From Cydia pomonella (Eukaryota; Arthropoda; Insecta; Lepidoptera; Tortricidae), in the NCBI RefSeq assembly GCF_033807575.1, contig NC_084707.1:18276550-18340549 (forward strand): 64,000 bases of DNA, in the 5' to 3' direction. This document shows positions 1 to 10,851 of the stretch, in pieces. A program made the translations under genes and the position numbers. Below the pieces are notes generated by a model. That model did no database searches, was not told where the DNA came from, and saw only the letters and a program-made list of their open reading frames with translations. Positions within the stretch are counted from its first letter, which is position 1. The number at the start of each line of letters is the position of its first letter.

Positions 1-2062
1 GATAGGTTGCAGAAGTTTGGCTTAAAAATTAAAAAAGAAAAGTGCAAATTTTTCGCCACGTCAGTCACTTATTTAGGGTATGTGGTGGATAAAGAGGGCA
101 TCCATACAAATCCGGACAAAATTAAAGCTATCGAGCAGGTACCTACTCCTACTTGCGTAACAGAGTTGCGTGCGTTTTTAGGTATGGTCATGTATTATGC
201 GAAATTCGTAAAATATAAGTTCCAGGTTGGCACCTCTTTATGCGTTGCTAAGAAAGGGAGTAAAGTTTGAATGGTCCGAGCAATGTAGTGAAGCATTTTG
301 CGACGTAAAAAAATTATTAGCTAGTAGCACCGTATTAGTGCACTATTCCTCGGGGTTGCCGGTGGTGCTGACCACAGATGCGAGTAGCGTAGGGGTAGCC
401 GGGGTCATTTCCCATTTGATGCCAGACGGAAGTGAAAAACCGATTGCGTACGCTTCGCGGGTACTAAACGCGGCCGAACGCGGGTATTCCCAAATAGATC
501 GAGAGGCTTTAGCTATTATATTTAGTGTGAAGAAATTCCATCAATATTTGTATGGACGCAAGTTCCTTCTTAAAACAGATCATAAGCCCCTCGTTGCTAT
601 TTTCGGCCCCAAGTCGGGTATACCCGTGATGGCAGCTTCGAGAATGCAAAGGTGGGCGGTGATCCTATCGGGATATGACTATGATATACAGTACGTGAGT
701 ACCAGTCAAAATGGCGCCGATGCATTGTCGAGGTTGCCGCGCAAGGCAGAGGTTGGGGAGAAACAACCGGAGTGCACTTATATTAATTTTGTTAATGATT
801 TTTTACCTATCACTCACAAACAGGTCTGTGAGGAGATAAAAAAAGATATATTATTGAGCAAAATCGTTTTATACTTACAGTCAGGGTGGCCCTCTCACAA
901 CTCACACACCGATTTGCAACCCTATTTTATAAGAAAGAATGAGTTATACTTAGACTCGGGTTGCGTTATGTGGGGTTATAGGATTGTTATTCCCCCAGTG
1001 TTTAGGGAACAAATCCTTCAGGAACTACATGTAGGACATTTAGGGATAGTAAAAATGAAGGCTGTGGCCCGAAGTTACGTATGGTGGCCCGGTATCGATG
1101 CCGACATCGAGGCGTGCTGCGCGGGGTGTCACACGTGCGCAGCGGAGGCGCCGGCGCCCCCGCGCGCGCCTGTTAAGCCGTGGGAGTACCCCGGGGAGGT
1201 ATGGACGCGGGTGCATGTTGATTTTTTGGGTCCATGGCACGGTAAAACTTTTTTGATTTTAATAGATGCGTCTTCTAAGTGGATAGAGGCTTTCTTAATG
1301 ACCAGCACTACAGGAGCGGCGGTTTTAAAAGTGCTAAGGGAGATATTTGCACGATTTGGCGTTCCTAAACAGGTAGTTTCCGACAACGGGCCTCCATTTA
1401 CTAGCCGGGAGGTAGACACCTTCATGCGATATTATGGGATTACTCATACTTTTACACCAGCGTATCACCCGGCATCAAATGGGGCCGCCGAGACGGCTGT
1501 TAAGTTATGCAAAAGGGCGCTCAAAAAGGCAGTTAGGGATCAAGTAGACGTGGAGCAAGCTCTTCAGGAATATTTGATGGCGTATAGGAATACTCCTCAC
1601 AGCACCACTGGACAAACACCGGCCATGCTTCTTCAAAGGCGGGCATTGCGTTGCCGTCTGGACATGTTACGGCCCGGGCGCACGCTCGAGCAGCGTGTGG
1701 AAACTGCACAAGAACGGCAGGTGCAACAAGCGGGGGGTACCGATAGGGTGTTTCGGATAGGAGACCTTGTGTGGTTTAGGGATTACAGCTCGGGGGAGAA
1801 ATGGCTTAAAGGGAAGGTGGATACCGTGATAGGTTCTAGGACCGTGTTAGTGGTAAAGGAAAACGATTTATCAACTAAGTTTAAGAGGCATGTAGATCAA
1901 ATTAGAGCGCGACCCCCAGTTTTAGCGTTGGCGTGGCCGAGTCCGATGGACCATCCGGGAATCTCCCAACCACCACCGATACCACCCGGACCGTCGTCAG
2001 TGCATAGACCTCGTCGAAATATACCACCGGTCGATCACTACGGTGATCCCCTTTTATATTAG
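1..2062 (+). pseudogene. pol: Gypsy pol: RT end, RNase H, integrase, with one frameshift
   Basis: The first frame (open to about 270) gives the end of an RT palm/thumb with the LGYVVDKEGI and AFLGM motifs. The frame then shifts near 210-216, apparently by loss of one base in an A run, and continues as a 611-codon ORF from 227. That ORF shows an RNase H domain (TDASS near residue 50, IDREA, ADALSRLP near 165), an HHCC zinc finger (HVGHLG then CAGCHTC), and an integrase core with D near 330 (HVDFLGP), D near 386 (VSDNG) and E 35 residues later (NGAAE), i.e. DD35E. A proline-rich tail ends at 2062. Apart from the single shift, this half is well preserved, so the insertion is fairly young. Cut by the window edge. 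Confidence 0.85.
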
Positions 2063-2075
2063 CCACTTACCCATT

Positions 2076-2279
2076 GTATTAAATAATAAGGGTAAATAAG
2101 TTTAGTACCTATACATATAGCATAATTTAAGTGTAAGGGTGTGATATATGTATTTAGGGTAGATTCAACTACTGTATGAAAATAACATGTGGGTAATTAT
2201 GTAAAAACCAGTTCTGCAATAAACGCCGTATGAACAACGCTGTGTTCCGTTTCTTCATCCCTCAGCAACCCCCGTATAC
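2076..2279 (+). repeat. Probable 3' LTR of the Gypsy element
   Basis: It begins TGTATTAAATAATAAGGG, shortly after the pol stop, and resembles the start of the 108-bp LTR of the second Gypsy copy (TGTAGTGTATTGAAATAAG). It holds an AATAAA at about 2219 and ends near a CCCCCGTATACTA stretch. The 5' LTR is not in the window, so both ends are estimates. Confidence 0.4.
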
Positions 2280-2355
2280 TATAGGTCGGAGCGCGGGGCC
2301 CCCCTTAGGCGCGGGGCCCTTAGCATATGCTTTTTCTGCTGTTCGGTTAATCCGC
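2280..2355. repeat. GC-rich junction sequence with duplicated GCGCGGGGCC
   Basis: About 75 bases between the Gypsy end and the LINE, with two copies of GCGCGGGGCC in an otherwise AT-rich area. It is not recognised; it may be the end of another dispersed repeat. Confidence 0.3.
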
Positions 2356-3619
2356 CACTGGCTCTAGTGTTTTTAAAATTGTCGCTTATTTTGTTATAAT
2401 AATATCGGTTTTTAATTTTGTTTATGTATTTGTTAGTGTTATTTCGATATATAAGTCTATTTTTTAAGTATTTGGGATCGAGTTTCCAAATATCAAAGAG
2501 TTCGTTCCGTCTTTTACACATGAATTTAATTTTGCTGTTCGCCCATTCGCATGATTTTCTTATATAGCCACGGTTTGATTTAACTACTATTTCGCATTCG
2601 TTATATATACGCTTAAACTGATTAAAAATAAAATCTACCACCTGTTCCAGGCATTCATAAACGAGTCCGGCATTCCAATTAACCGATTTTATCAATGATA
2701 ACACACGTCGATTGTCTATGGCTGTGTGCGTGCGCCGCTCCTGCAGCGGTAATTAAGGCTCGGGGTGGCGCGCGCACACACGCGCATCCTATTATATAAT
2801 GATCAGCTGGAGCAGTATGTACTACACCGGTCTGCGCCCGAGTTCCGCACACACTACGTATAAATACGTGGTCAATGCAAGAACTACATATGTTATTACC
2901 TTTTTTTCTACCCGTGTATATTGGGTTATACCGCAAACCATACCCAATTCACTCATTTTATTTAAATAGTTGGTACAGTCAGCGTCAAATACTTTGTAGC
3001 AGTCACCATACTAAATATATGGTGTACCGAACTATTTGGCCACTTTGACTGCTACAAAGTATTTGACGCTGACTGTACAAATATTATTTTGTAATTTTAT
3101 GTTGATATTAATATCACCTGTATAAAGCAAGTCGGTATTTTTATCAAAGCTATCCAACACAGCATGTACTTCCCGCACAAAACAGGTTTTGTCGGTGTCC
3201 GGTGGCCTATATACGGCACATATGTTTATTTTATAATCACGATTTATATGAAGGCAACCAACTAATGACTCGAAGTATTGGGTGTGTATTTGTTTTTGTT
3301 CAAAAAAATATTTGTTATGTACATAAAAGATTATACCCCCACCCCTTCTTTTACATCTTAACTTTGAATATATAGTGTAGTTAGGAATGGTATATAAGGA
3401 AATACAATCATTATGAATATTTACTTCAGTTAATGCTATTACGTCTACATTACGATTGCTGTTATTTAATAAGTATTCTAGGTATGCAAAGTTTAGTATT
3501 AAGGACCGTATATTAACGTGAAGGAAAACTATAAGGTTATGTGCTGGTGTAAGTGAGTCAATGTACTCATTCCAGATTTTGAAGCTACTTTCGAGGATAC
3601 TATTTTCATCTGACATCAA
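2356..3619 (-). pseudogene. CR1-like ORF2: endonuclease domain, interrupted and truncated
   Basis: The start MMSDENS is at 3619, 90 bases after the ORF1 stop. Endonuclease landmarks follow: HVNIRSL (substrate Asn), LTEV (catalytic Glu region), RRGGGIIFYV, CAVYRPPD, YTGDINI (catalytic Asp-x-Asn), then SSCIDHVFI and ADHYII near the end of the domain. The MITE at 2976-3075 interrupts it after the GDINI block; the frame is continuous if the MITE and one TA are ignored. A separate frameshift lies near 2895-2905. The segment 2356-2704 encodes the lysine/asparagine-rich linker usually found between endonuclease and RT (CKRRNELFDIWK). No RT motifs remain. Confidence 0.7.
2976..3075. mobile_element. 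Palindromic TA MITE, 100-bp deleted copy
   Basis: Almost entirely an inverted repeat: it starts CAGTCAGCGTCAAATACTTT and ends with the reverse complement, flanked by TA on both sides (2974-2975 and 3076-3077). It is the same family as the copies at 36417, 51141 and 52628 but lacks about 23 bases of the left arm. It interrupts the LINE endonuclease. Confidence 0.85.
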
Positions 3620-4354
3620 ATAAGAGTGTTGATATTTATTTATGCCGATATTTATGTGTATCTACTAATGAAAGAAAAAATAAAAATAAATAAAAACATA
3701 CCAGCGTTTCAGCCATTCACCTTAAGTAATTTCTCCACGTCATATTCGGATCTTATTGTTTGGATCGGGGCCTGATCGTGCTTTCTTACAATTTCACTGC
3801 CTCCTTTACACCACACATATTTGTATTTATCGTCTTTTTTGAGCTCGCTTTTAGCTTTCCACAAAAGAAATGCCGTTGCCGGTGTGAGTGCCTCGCGTAG
3901 GAAGATCCTGGATTCCTCGGGATGGCCAAGGTCGTGCCCCGTGATGGTTCTGGTCCTCGCCGTTGTGAGCCAGCGGTCGCGCTGGCCGGCCTTCAAGGTC
4001 ACGATGATGGATTCGGGGCCTCGTTGTAGCGCCGCCGGTGCTCGGCGTTCCTTTCTGTAAGCGCCCGTGACGTCATCACAATTTACTTGGAGTACTTGTG
4101 CGATTTTTTTTGCGATCTCTGTAGTATTTTCGTTTTCCTTCTTCTCCACTCCGCATATTTCTATTTTACTTTCTAACTGTGTTTGTTCGATTTGGTTTAA
4201 TTTTTGTTCCATAGAATTGCATTTTAGTTGTATATTGGTGTATTTATTTTGCAGGTCTTTATTTTGGTTTTCCATAGATTTCACTTTCACTTCGTAGATC
4301 ATCATCATTGTTAATCGGTTTTTTTTGGTAATCGTCTATTTTATCCGAGTAGTA

Positions 4355-4383
4355 CGTAGGTCACTCGGTAAGTCTTGTCGTTT
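4355..4383 (+). repeat. Mariner left terminal inverted repeat
   Basis: The first 28-29 bases of the mariner, matching the reverse complement of 5592-5619 with no evident mismatch. It is the expected transposase binding site. Confidence 0.9.
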
Positions 4384-4513
4384 AGCACAATTTTTACAAG
4401 CTTTTAATTTCTTTTGATACCTACGTATAGTGCGTGCGTACACATGATAACAGGTCGAAACTTGTCAGTTGCCGTCTAATAGTTATTGAGATAACACGTG
4501 TGAAAGTGTAAGT

Positions 4514-5578
4514 ATGGCATCTCTTACGAGCTCTCAAGTTCGCGCGATTATTTATTACAATTTTCGACGTGACTTGTCTCGGAAACAGTGCCACGAAGAA
4601 ATGCAACGTGTATTGGGCGATACTTCACCATCCCTCAGGACTGTCGAGCGATGGTATAAACAGTTCGAAAGAGGCCTTTTTGATCTGGAAGACGATCCGC
4701 GTCCGGGAAGGCCGAGTGAGGTGACGACCTCCGAAACAATCGCTGCTGTTGAAAAACTAATTAAAGAGAACCGCAGAATCACATACAAGCAAATTGAGGA
4801 AATCCTCGGCATTTCTGCATGGGCTGTAAATAACATTTTACATAAACATTTGCATGTACATAAAGTTTGTACACTTTTTGTCCCGCACAAACTGACTGAC
4901 GATCAAAGGAACAGGCATGTAGAATGGTGTAAAAAGATGCTTAACAAATTTAAATCAGGGCGTTCTTCTGAGGTGTCTGCAATTGTGACAGGGGATGAAA
5001 CTTGGATATATTATTATGACCTTCCAACAAAGTCTCAAAGTCGTCTATGGATTTTTGAAAATGAAGATAATCCAACGATGTCTAGGAAGTCACGTTCAGT
5101 TAAAAAAAAATTATTAGTTGTTTTTTTTGGCCGTTGTGGTATAATAAAGACCATTCCTTTAGATACGCAACGCAGTGTTACTGCTGAATGGTATGTTCAA
5201 TCGTGCTTGATTCCGCTAATGCAAACACTTAAGGAATTGCGACCAAAAAGCCAACTGCGCTCATGGCTGCTTCACCATGACAACGCACCGGCTCATCGCG
5301 CTCAAAAAACTGCTGAATTTCTGGCGTCTTCCGGTGTTAGACTATTAGATCACCCAGCCTACAGTCCCGATCTAGCGCCCTGTGATTTCGCCCTCTTTCC
5401 ATATGTAAAGAATCAACTAAAAGGACGCAAGTTTTCTTCAGACAAAGAGATTTTGACTGCTTGGGAAGAAATCTGTACTTCTATCCCCGAAGAGAAGTGG
5501 AATCTCTGGTTTAATGAGTGGTTTGAACGCATGAATAAGTGTGTGTTAAGTGACGGTAGGTACTTTGAAAAACAATAA
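4514..5578 (+). CDS. Mariner transposase, intact, DD34D
   Basis: 354 codons, the usual size for mariner transposases (about 345-355). The N-terminal part has two helix-turn-helix regions (SSQVRAIIYYNFRR and RRITYKQIEEILGIS) joined by the GRPSEVTT linker. The family signature reads FVPHKLTDDQR. The catalytic triad is complete: D in VTGDETWIYYYD, D in LLHHDNAPAH, and a third D after exactly 34 residues in SPDLAPCDFALF. It ends in the usual DGRYFEK. It cuts and rejoins DNA at the TIRs and integrates at TA. The start is chosen because it places the standard distance from the TIR and begins the conserved N-terminal domain. There is no frameshift or stop. Confidence 0.95.
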   Translation: MASLTSSQVRAIIYYNFRRDLSRKQCHEEMQRVLGDTSPSLRTVERWYKQFERGLFDLEDDPRPGRPSEVTTSETIAAVEKLIKENRRITYKQIEEILGISAWAVNNILHKHLHVHKVCTLFVPHKLTDDQRNRHVEWCKKMLNKFKSGRSSEVSAIVTGDETWIYYYDLPTKSQSRLWIFENEDNPTMSRKSRSVKKKLLVVFFGRCGIIKTIPLDTQRSVTAEWYVQSCLIPLMQTLKELRPKSQLRSWLLHHDNAPAHRAQKTAEFLASSGVRLLDHPAYSPDLAPCDFALFPYVKNQLKGRKFSSDKEILTAWEEICTSIPEEKWNLWFNEWFERMNKCVLSDGRYFEKQ

Positions 5579-5591
5579 AATTTAGAAGTAG

Positions 5592-5619
5592 AACGACAAG
5601 ACTTACCGAGTGACCTACG
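5592..5619 (-). repeat. Mariner right terminal inverted repeat
   Basis: Mirror copy of the left TIR, ending at the TA at 5620-5621. Confidence 0.9.
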
Positions 5620-5985
5620 TATTTGAGGGTACGTTCAATTTCGTCTTTTATGGCGTCACGAATGTCGCTACGCAGCTGTCTCAAAAAGTCCTCACTACAA
5701 CTGTCTTTCATAAGGATGACTTGCTCAGTGTCCGTGTTGTCGTCGTCCTCTGGATCGGGAAGAATTGCAGATATGCGCTTGTTTCTGTACTGCGGATTGC
5801 ATGTTTTGCATTTCCATTCTACCGCCTCCGTGCCGCAAAGTGCATTCAGTTGTTCGGTCGTTATAGGGATACATGAAGCATGCATCCACTTTCCACACTT
5901 TCCACACTGCAATCCTAGACATTTCTTTGTGACGTTTTTGCCACATTTGGTACTGCAACACTTCACCATTTTAACTCAAAAAAAG

Positions 5986-6240
5986 ACTAAATATTTTGCT
6001 CTGATCGTAATTAGCACGCGCGCAGTGAGTGATCGATGCGATGCGTTGATGCACCGCGGATGCGTTGACCGAACTATAATGTTAATACAAAAAATACCTA
6101 CTTAGGGACCTAAAAACCTATTCTGATCAGGTTCAATTATTTAAAATACATACTTAGAGAAAATGAATCAATAATTATTAAGCGTTTATCACACAGAAGT
6201 GTTGTCATGCTCGTACTGCGGAAGCGCCGCATTATTGTGG
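5986..6240. other. No gene; probably LINE 5' UTR and flank
   Basis: The part next to 5985 contains a GC-rich stretch (GATCGATGCGATGCGTTGATG) plausible as the LINE 5' UTR. The rest shows nothing recognisable. Confidence 0.3.
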
Positions 6241-7991
6241 TAAGGTCACTGTGGGCAAGACCGTCTACAAGGCAAGTCCGTCAACACATTATAACTCTTG
6301 AATTAGAAAGCGTTTGCCGCTTTGGCGTCGAGTTTATAAGTCAGTTTTTCGCGCTAGTTCCCTCACTCTAAAACAGATGGCGCTGTGACAACGAACTTCA
6401 GAGCAATCCGCGTAAACAAGTCATTACGTGTATGGAACTCGAAGTGATAGTGCGACAGTCTTTGCAAATAAAATTGTTAAAAATAGTTTGTAACAAGATT
6501 TTGCACCAGAACTCGACTACGTAAGTAATATAAGACCCGGCAATCTTTATTATGTGTTTAAATTATCAGATATTGGCTTAGTTTTGTAATTATACGTTCC
6601 ATCATTCATCACATTAAAATTTTGCTAAGTTGGAAAGTCCGTCTATTATGCACAAGGCAAGTCCGTCATATGCCGGACTTTCCTTGAATCAGAGGTTACC
6701 AACTGTTAAATGGCTTCAATATTATTTATTACGATTTTATAAGGTTACTACAGATACGCATCTTTACGACATTGCGTATGATGTTTGTGTTTTGTATTTA
6801 TTAACAATTTTAATCTCGAAACTAGTAAAGAAATGTGTTCTTTATCCTCAGCACTATGTAACCGAAAATACAAATAAGAAAATACCTATTAAGTAAATAA
6901 ATGAATAAATATTGGCCGCAAGCTAATCATAGCTTAGCTTTTACTATTGATGCTAGGCGACGACATATAGAAACTCATATAGATAAATATATAAAAAACA
7001 AACATGACTGAAGGAACAAATATCTGTGTAGGTTATACAAGCAAATGCCCCTACCGGGATTCAAACCCATGACCATCGCCTTCATATGTCATATTATTAT
7101 ACCTATGACACATATTATTACCCTTTTTACTCCTCTTGAATTTTAGAATACGGTTGTACAGTCATATTTTCTTGATAGTTTTGAAGATTAAAATCACTGC
7201 AGCCATACGAGTCCATACGTATTTTTTATTTCGGAACATTTATTGTATTTATCGTGATTTAGGCGATTTGCCTACACCGTGATACAAGGTTACGCGCCAC
7301 GCCAACGCTGTACCGCGTATGCCACGCCGCTATGTGACGTGGGTTCTTCGCCTTACTTATCCTGAAAATTTACGTATGTAGGGTACCTACTTGTGTTATG
7401 GAGTTTGATTTGCCAATCACTATTTGATTTAAACTTGCTACTACTATGAGCTTATTTATGTAACCCTCTTTGATCTCCGTAAATTTAAAACAACGAGTAA
7501 ATTTAAAATGACTATTGGTATTTTATTTGAGAAGAAAAAAAATAAGTACGTATAATTATTTTCCAAAAAAGGTTTACCACCCCATTTACGTAGTATATGC
7601 CGGACTTACCTTATAATAAGAAAAATTGTGTTTATTTCGAATCTAAACCCTATATTAACAAGTTTAGAGTACACTTTTCATTGTCTGGTTTCATTCTTTG
7701 TAAGCTTTCTAATACGAACACATAAGCACCCATAGTATGGCTGATAACGTTACTAGACGGACTTCCCTTAAACTACACGGGAAGTCCGTCTACTCGCCGA
7801 ATTTTAAAAAATACTATTGTTTTTGCTTAATTAATGATTAAAATGATCTGTCACTATAGCTTAATTATTATATATGAAATTCTTCATCGTATGTGATTAC
7901 AAGCGGTCACGTAAGTGAATAATTAACGGAGCTAGAATACTCCAATGTAAAAAATAAATAAAGTATGCCGGTCTTGCCCACAGTCACCTTA
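6241..7991. mobile_element. Non-autonomous TIR element with subterminal 12-bp repeats
   Basis: The left end TAAGGTCACTGTGGGCAAGA is mirrored at the right end (7969-7991). Inside are seven further copies of a 12-bp motif GG(C/A/G)AAGTCCG(T/G)C, at 6271, 6632, 6656, 6672, 7599, 7756 and 7779, and the TIRs carry two related copies (GGCAAGACCGTC). Copies lie in both orientations and cluster toward the ends. An 88-codon ORF (6630-6896) shows no recognisable domain. Clustered subterminal repeats are typical of transposase-binding sites of cut-and-paste elements. A tRNA-like B box (minus, near 7050) is probably an unrelated fragment. Target duplication and superfamily not determined. Confidence 0.6.
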
Positions 7992-8010
7992 CATGATTAA
8001 ATCGCCTTAA

Positions 8011-8435
8011 GAGGCTGTCAATACCTAAAGCGCGCACACTGTCTATTTGTATCGGAGTAAATGAGATAACACTGTCGCATGTTACTGGGCCTGGGAAAGG
8101 GAATAATAAGAAAAATATTTAAATAAAAAAAGTGGATTATTAGTGTAATATTTTACTAAATAGCGGTTTAGATATAAATGTTTTGAAATTGTGATTTTAA
8201 TTGCAGACCCATAAGTCAAAACAATAAAGACATAAAACCGTTTAATTGTGATTTTAAGACCAATCTTTGCAATTATTTTCTATCGAGCCGATTTCGTTCA
8301 ATCATGTATCGAGTACAACCACGGTCTTTGAAATATAATTAATATGAACATATATTTTTCTTACTTGACTAAAACAAATAGTCTTTCTTAAAAAACTGTT
8401 TATCAATTTCAAGGACATTGGGTGTTGACAGCCTC
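8011..8435. mobile_element. MITE with TTAA flanks (piggyBac-type target)
   Basis: The ends GAGGCTGTCAATACC and GGTGTTGACAGCCTC form an imperfect inverted repeat of about 15 bp, directly flanked by TTAA on both sides (8007-8010 and 8436-8439). TTAA duplication is the hallmark of piggyBac-mobilised elements. 425 bp with no coding capacity. It lies in the intron after the last visible F-box gene exon. Confidence 0.7.
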
Positions 8436-8491
8436 TTAAATAGGTGAGTTAGTAGTTACAAAGTGCACAATAAATAAATATTCCTGCTCAC

Positions 8492-8951
8492 TTTTTGTCT
8501 CGATGTCCAAAGTTTGCAGCCCCGGGCATCCTCGCGCCACCGCCTCCAGCCACGCGTCGCTCACGTTATCGTTCCAACACATACTGAGGTGCTTCAGCCG
8601 GCCGAGCCGACCGAGGCACTCCACAAATCCCTCGCCCAAGCCAGCGTTAGGATAGCAATTCAAAAATAAATTTTCCAAATTACACATCTTGTCCAGCAAG
8701 GGGGGTAAATATTGTAGTAACTCTAAAGAGTTGTTGCTTAGGTCGAGTGTTCTAAGATTGGTCAGGTGTTTAGCGACGGCGGGGTCCAAGTTCTCCAACC
8801 CGCAACCGACTAGACGAAGGGATTTTAAGTTATTTTCCTTCTTCTGGCTCAGACAGGACAAACAATCTCCTTCCACTGATAGACTACGGGTGACTACTAG
8901 TTCTTCAATGGAGTCGCTCTTAAGAAATTCGCTGACATATTCATCGGTGAC
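8492..8951 (-). CDS. F-box/LRR gene, fifth exon with LRRs
   Basis: Acceptor TATTTATTTCAG, donor GTGAGC, 153 codons plus one base. Contains at least four LRR units (NNLKSLRLVGCGLENL; LTNLRTLDLSNNSLELL; MCNLENLFLNCYPNAG; LGRLKHLSMCWNDNVS; CPGLQTLDIE). GC-richer than its surroundings. Confidence 0.8.
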
Positions 8952-10820
8952 CTGAAATAAATATGTTCAATATTGTACTGCGACACCGAGAGTAAGTAAT
9001 ATAATTTAATCTTTTGACCGCCACCGACCACTTTACATGACAACGTAAAAGTTAAGTAGTCTTCCGCCGCCGCTCTGTTGGCGCCACCGAAGAATTTGCA
9101 TAACAGCGGTATAATTCCATTATGTTTGTGATACTTTAATATTGTGATTGCACTTAATAAGGTCAACGCCTACAGATTAATGCATCGATAAAAGAATGGT
9201 TTACACGCAAAACTTTCATGACCTTGAGATCTTTACACAGTCTATTAATATGAGTTAGGTACAGGTAACTATATCGTGCTGCTACTAATTATAACCTAAT
9301 AGTTATCATTGTCAAGGTGCGTCCATGTCCACATCTGGCGAACGCGCTTGTTTGCGGAATGGTCGCACGCAGGCATTTGCGTAGGTAGGTAAAACGGGCT
9401 TGTTCTTCTCACTCGTGGCGGATTCGGTAGCTACCAGCGCTCCATAAAAGAAACAGTGCCTTTTGTTTAATATCTATATTAAGTTCTAAGTCGAAAAAAA
9501 CACCGCAGAAAATTTCTACTATATTAGGTACAGTGCGCGTCAATTCACAAATAGTAGGTAGGCTTAGCGACGCATTTCCAGATGTGGACAGACCGTCTCG
9601 AACGACACTTACGATCTTGCAATCAATGAACATGACACGTTTCAACTGCAACTCCTTCAAGCATTGCCGGACCTCCTCGGTAAACGACAGCGGTTCACAC
9701 TATTAACAAAACAAATATATGTACATATTAAAAAAGTAAATACATTAAAAATGTAATATACCTACGAAGACCATTTGTTAAAACTGGTTGATAGGGAACT
9801 GGAATACATTCTAATGCCAAATGCCGTGCTTAATATTAGCTTCCGAGCCTGCTTAATTTCAATTTAATAAATTTCTCAATTTATTAAATTGAAATTAAGC
9901 AGGCAGGCAATTTCATTTAATTGAAAATAATCTAGGATAACCTTTATGATACCAGAAGAGTTAGACAACCACCATTTATTTATTTTATCTTTTAATTTCA
10001 GAGCAGTGTCCATTCGTAGGAAAAAAATCGGGTCAAATTCCTACTTGTACATAATGTGGTTTAACTTTTATTTAGAATAGGTAACCAAATAAATCTTTCT
10101 TTATTTGATTAGGTGTGAAATGAGTACTTTATATTGTATGACAAAAGTTAGCTAAACGAACTACAAACAAAATAGTGGCTGTTCAGTGTTCAATAGAGAG
10201 TGGACTGTAATTCAAATAACCGGCCAAGAGCATGTCGGGCCACGCTCAGTGTAGGGTTCCGTAGTTACTCTCCCGTCACAATAAGCTAAACTGGAGCTTA
10301 AAGTGTAGTAAATGGTACCTTTCACCCGAGTTAAACAAATAGGCAAATTTGCATAATCAGTACCTAATTAAAGTAAGTCTTTTTACTATGAAGGGAAAAC
10401 TTTTTGCGATAACTCAAAAACAGCTAAACTGATCATGTCCGCTATAGTTTTGATTTAATGTCTTTCTTAAGCTCTACTTCCACGATTTTTTTCATATTTT
10501 TTGGACCTATGGTTCAAAAGTTAGAGGGGGGGGGACACATTTTTTTTTTCTTTCGGAGCGATTATCTCCGAATATATTCACTTTATCAAAAAATGTTTCT
10601 TGAAAACCCCTATTAATTTTGAAAGACCTTTCCAACGATACCCTACACTCTAGGGTTGAAGCGAAAAAAAAAAATTCACCCCCACTTTACGTGTAGGGGA
10701 GGTACCCAAAAAAAAATTAAATTTTTAGATTTTATTGTACGACTTTGTCGGCTTTATTGATTTATATATCCATGCCAAATTTCAGCTTTCTAGCACTAAC
10801 GACCACGGAGCAAAGCCTCG

Positions 10821-10851
<31 letters not shown>

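Larger units (their letters stand above)
1..2279 (+). mobile_element. Ty3/Gypsy LTR retrotransposon, 3' part (5' part lies left of window)
   Basis: The window opens inside a Gypsy-type pol gene: the end of reverse transcriptase, then RNase H, the integrase zinc finger and the integrase core, in the order normal for Ty3/Gypsy. A short AT-rich segment with an AATAAA signal follows pol and is probably the 3' LTR. The right border is uncertain because the matching 5' LTR is outside the window. It abuts a GC-rich stretch and then a minus-strand LINE, into which it may have inserted. Confidence 0.85.
4355..5619 (+). mobile_element. Full-length mariner transposon (1,265 bp, TA target duplication)
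   Basis: The ends are inverted repeats of about 28 bp (CGTAGGTCACTCGGTAAGTC at the left, its complement at the right), flanked by TA at 4353-4354 and 5620-5621. One intact transposase ORF fills the interior. Length, TIRs, TA duplication and a DD34D transposase together define a mariner. It inserted in ORF1 of the CR1-like LINE. Nothing in it is visibly broken, so it could be a recent and potentially active copy. Confidence 0.95.
3709..5969 (-). pseudogene. CR1-like ORF1: PHD finger protein split by mariner
   Basis: The 5' piece (5969-5622) encodes an N-terminal PHD-type finger with paired cysteines (KCCSTKCGK, CGKCGKWMHASC, WKCKTCN) followed by an acidic stretch. The 3' piece (4352-3709) encodes a coiled coil rich in N, Q and K, then a C-terminal domain (RRAPAALQRGPESIIVTL, LWKAKSELKKDDKYKYVWC) resembling LINE ORF1/baculovirus FP-like C-termini. 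The mariner at 4355-5619 separates them. Its TA target duplication falls inside a codon, and removing the mariner plus one TA leaves the frame uninterrupted, so ORF1 was open when the mariner landed. ORF1 proteins bind element RNA; that role is family knowledge. Confidence 0.75.
2356..5985 (-). mobile_element. CR1-like non-LTR retrotransposon (minus), split by a MITE and a mariner
   Basis: Read on the minus strand from 5985 leftwards it has ORF1 (PHD-type zinc finger, coiled coil, conserved C-terminal domain) and ORF2 (AP-type endonuclease followed by the linker before RT). The RT is missing: the element stops at about 2356 where the Gypsy sequence begins. Two DNA transposons sit inside it, a MITE at 2976-3075 in the endonuclease and a mariner at 4355-5619 in ORF1. 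A PHD-finger ORF1 is typical of CR1-clade LINEs (Zenon-type in moths); the clade is inferred from ORF1 architecture because the RT is absent. Confidence 0.75.

Noticed and set aside
1040..1425. Minus-strand ORFs inside the Gypsy integrase
   Set aside because: Opposite-strand shadows of pol.
9409..9612. Continuation of the fourth F-box/LRR exon
   Set aside because: The frame is open past the GTAAGT donor, but the LRR frame continues perfectly at 8951 and the extension overlaps a probable MITE.
9847..9904. miRNA precursor
   Set aside because: A 4-base loop and a perfect 27-bp stem do not fit a Drosha/Dicer substrate with a normal terminal loop.
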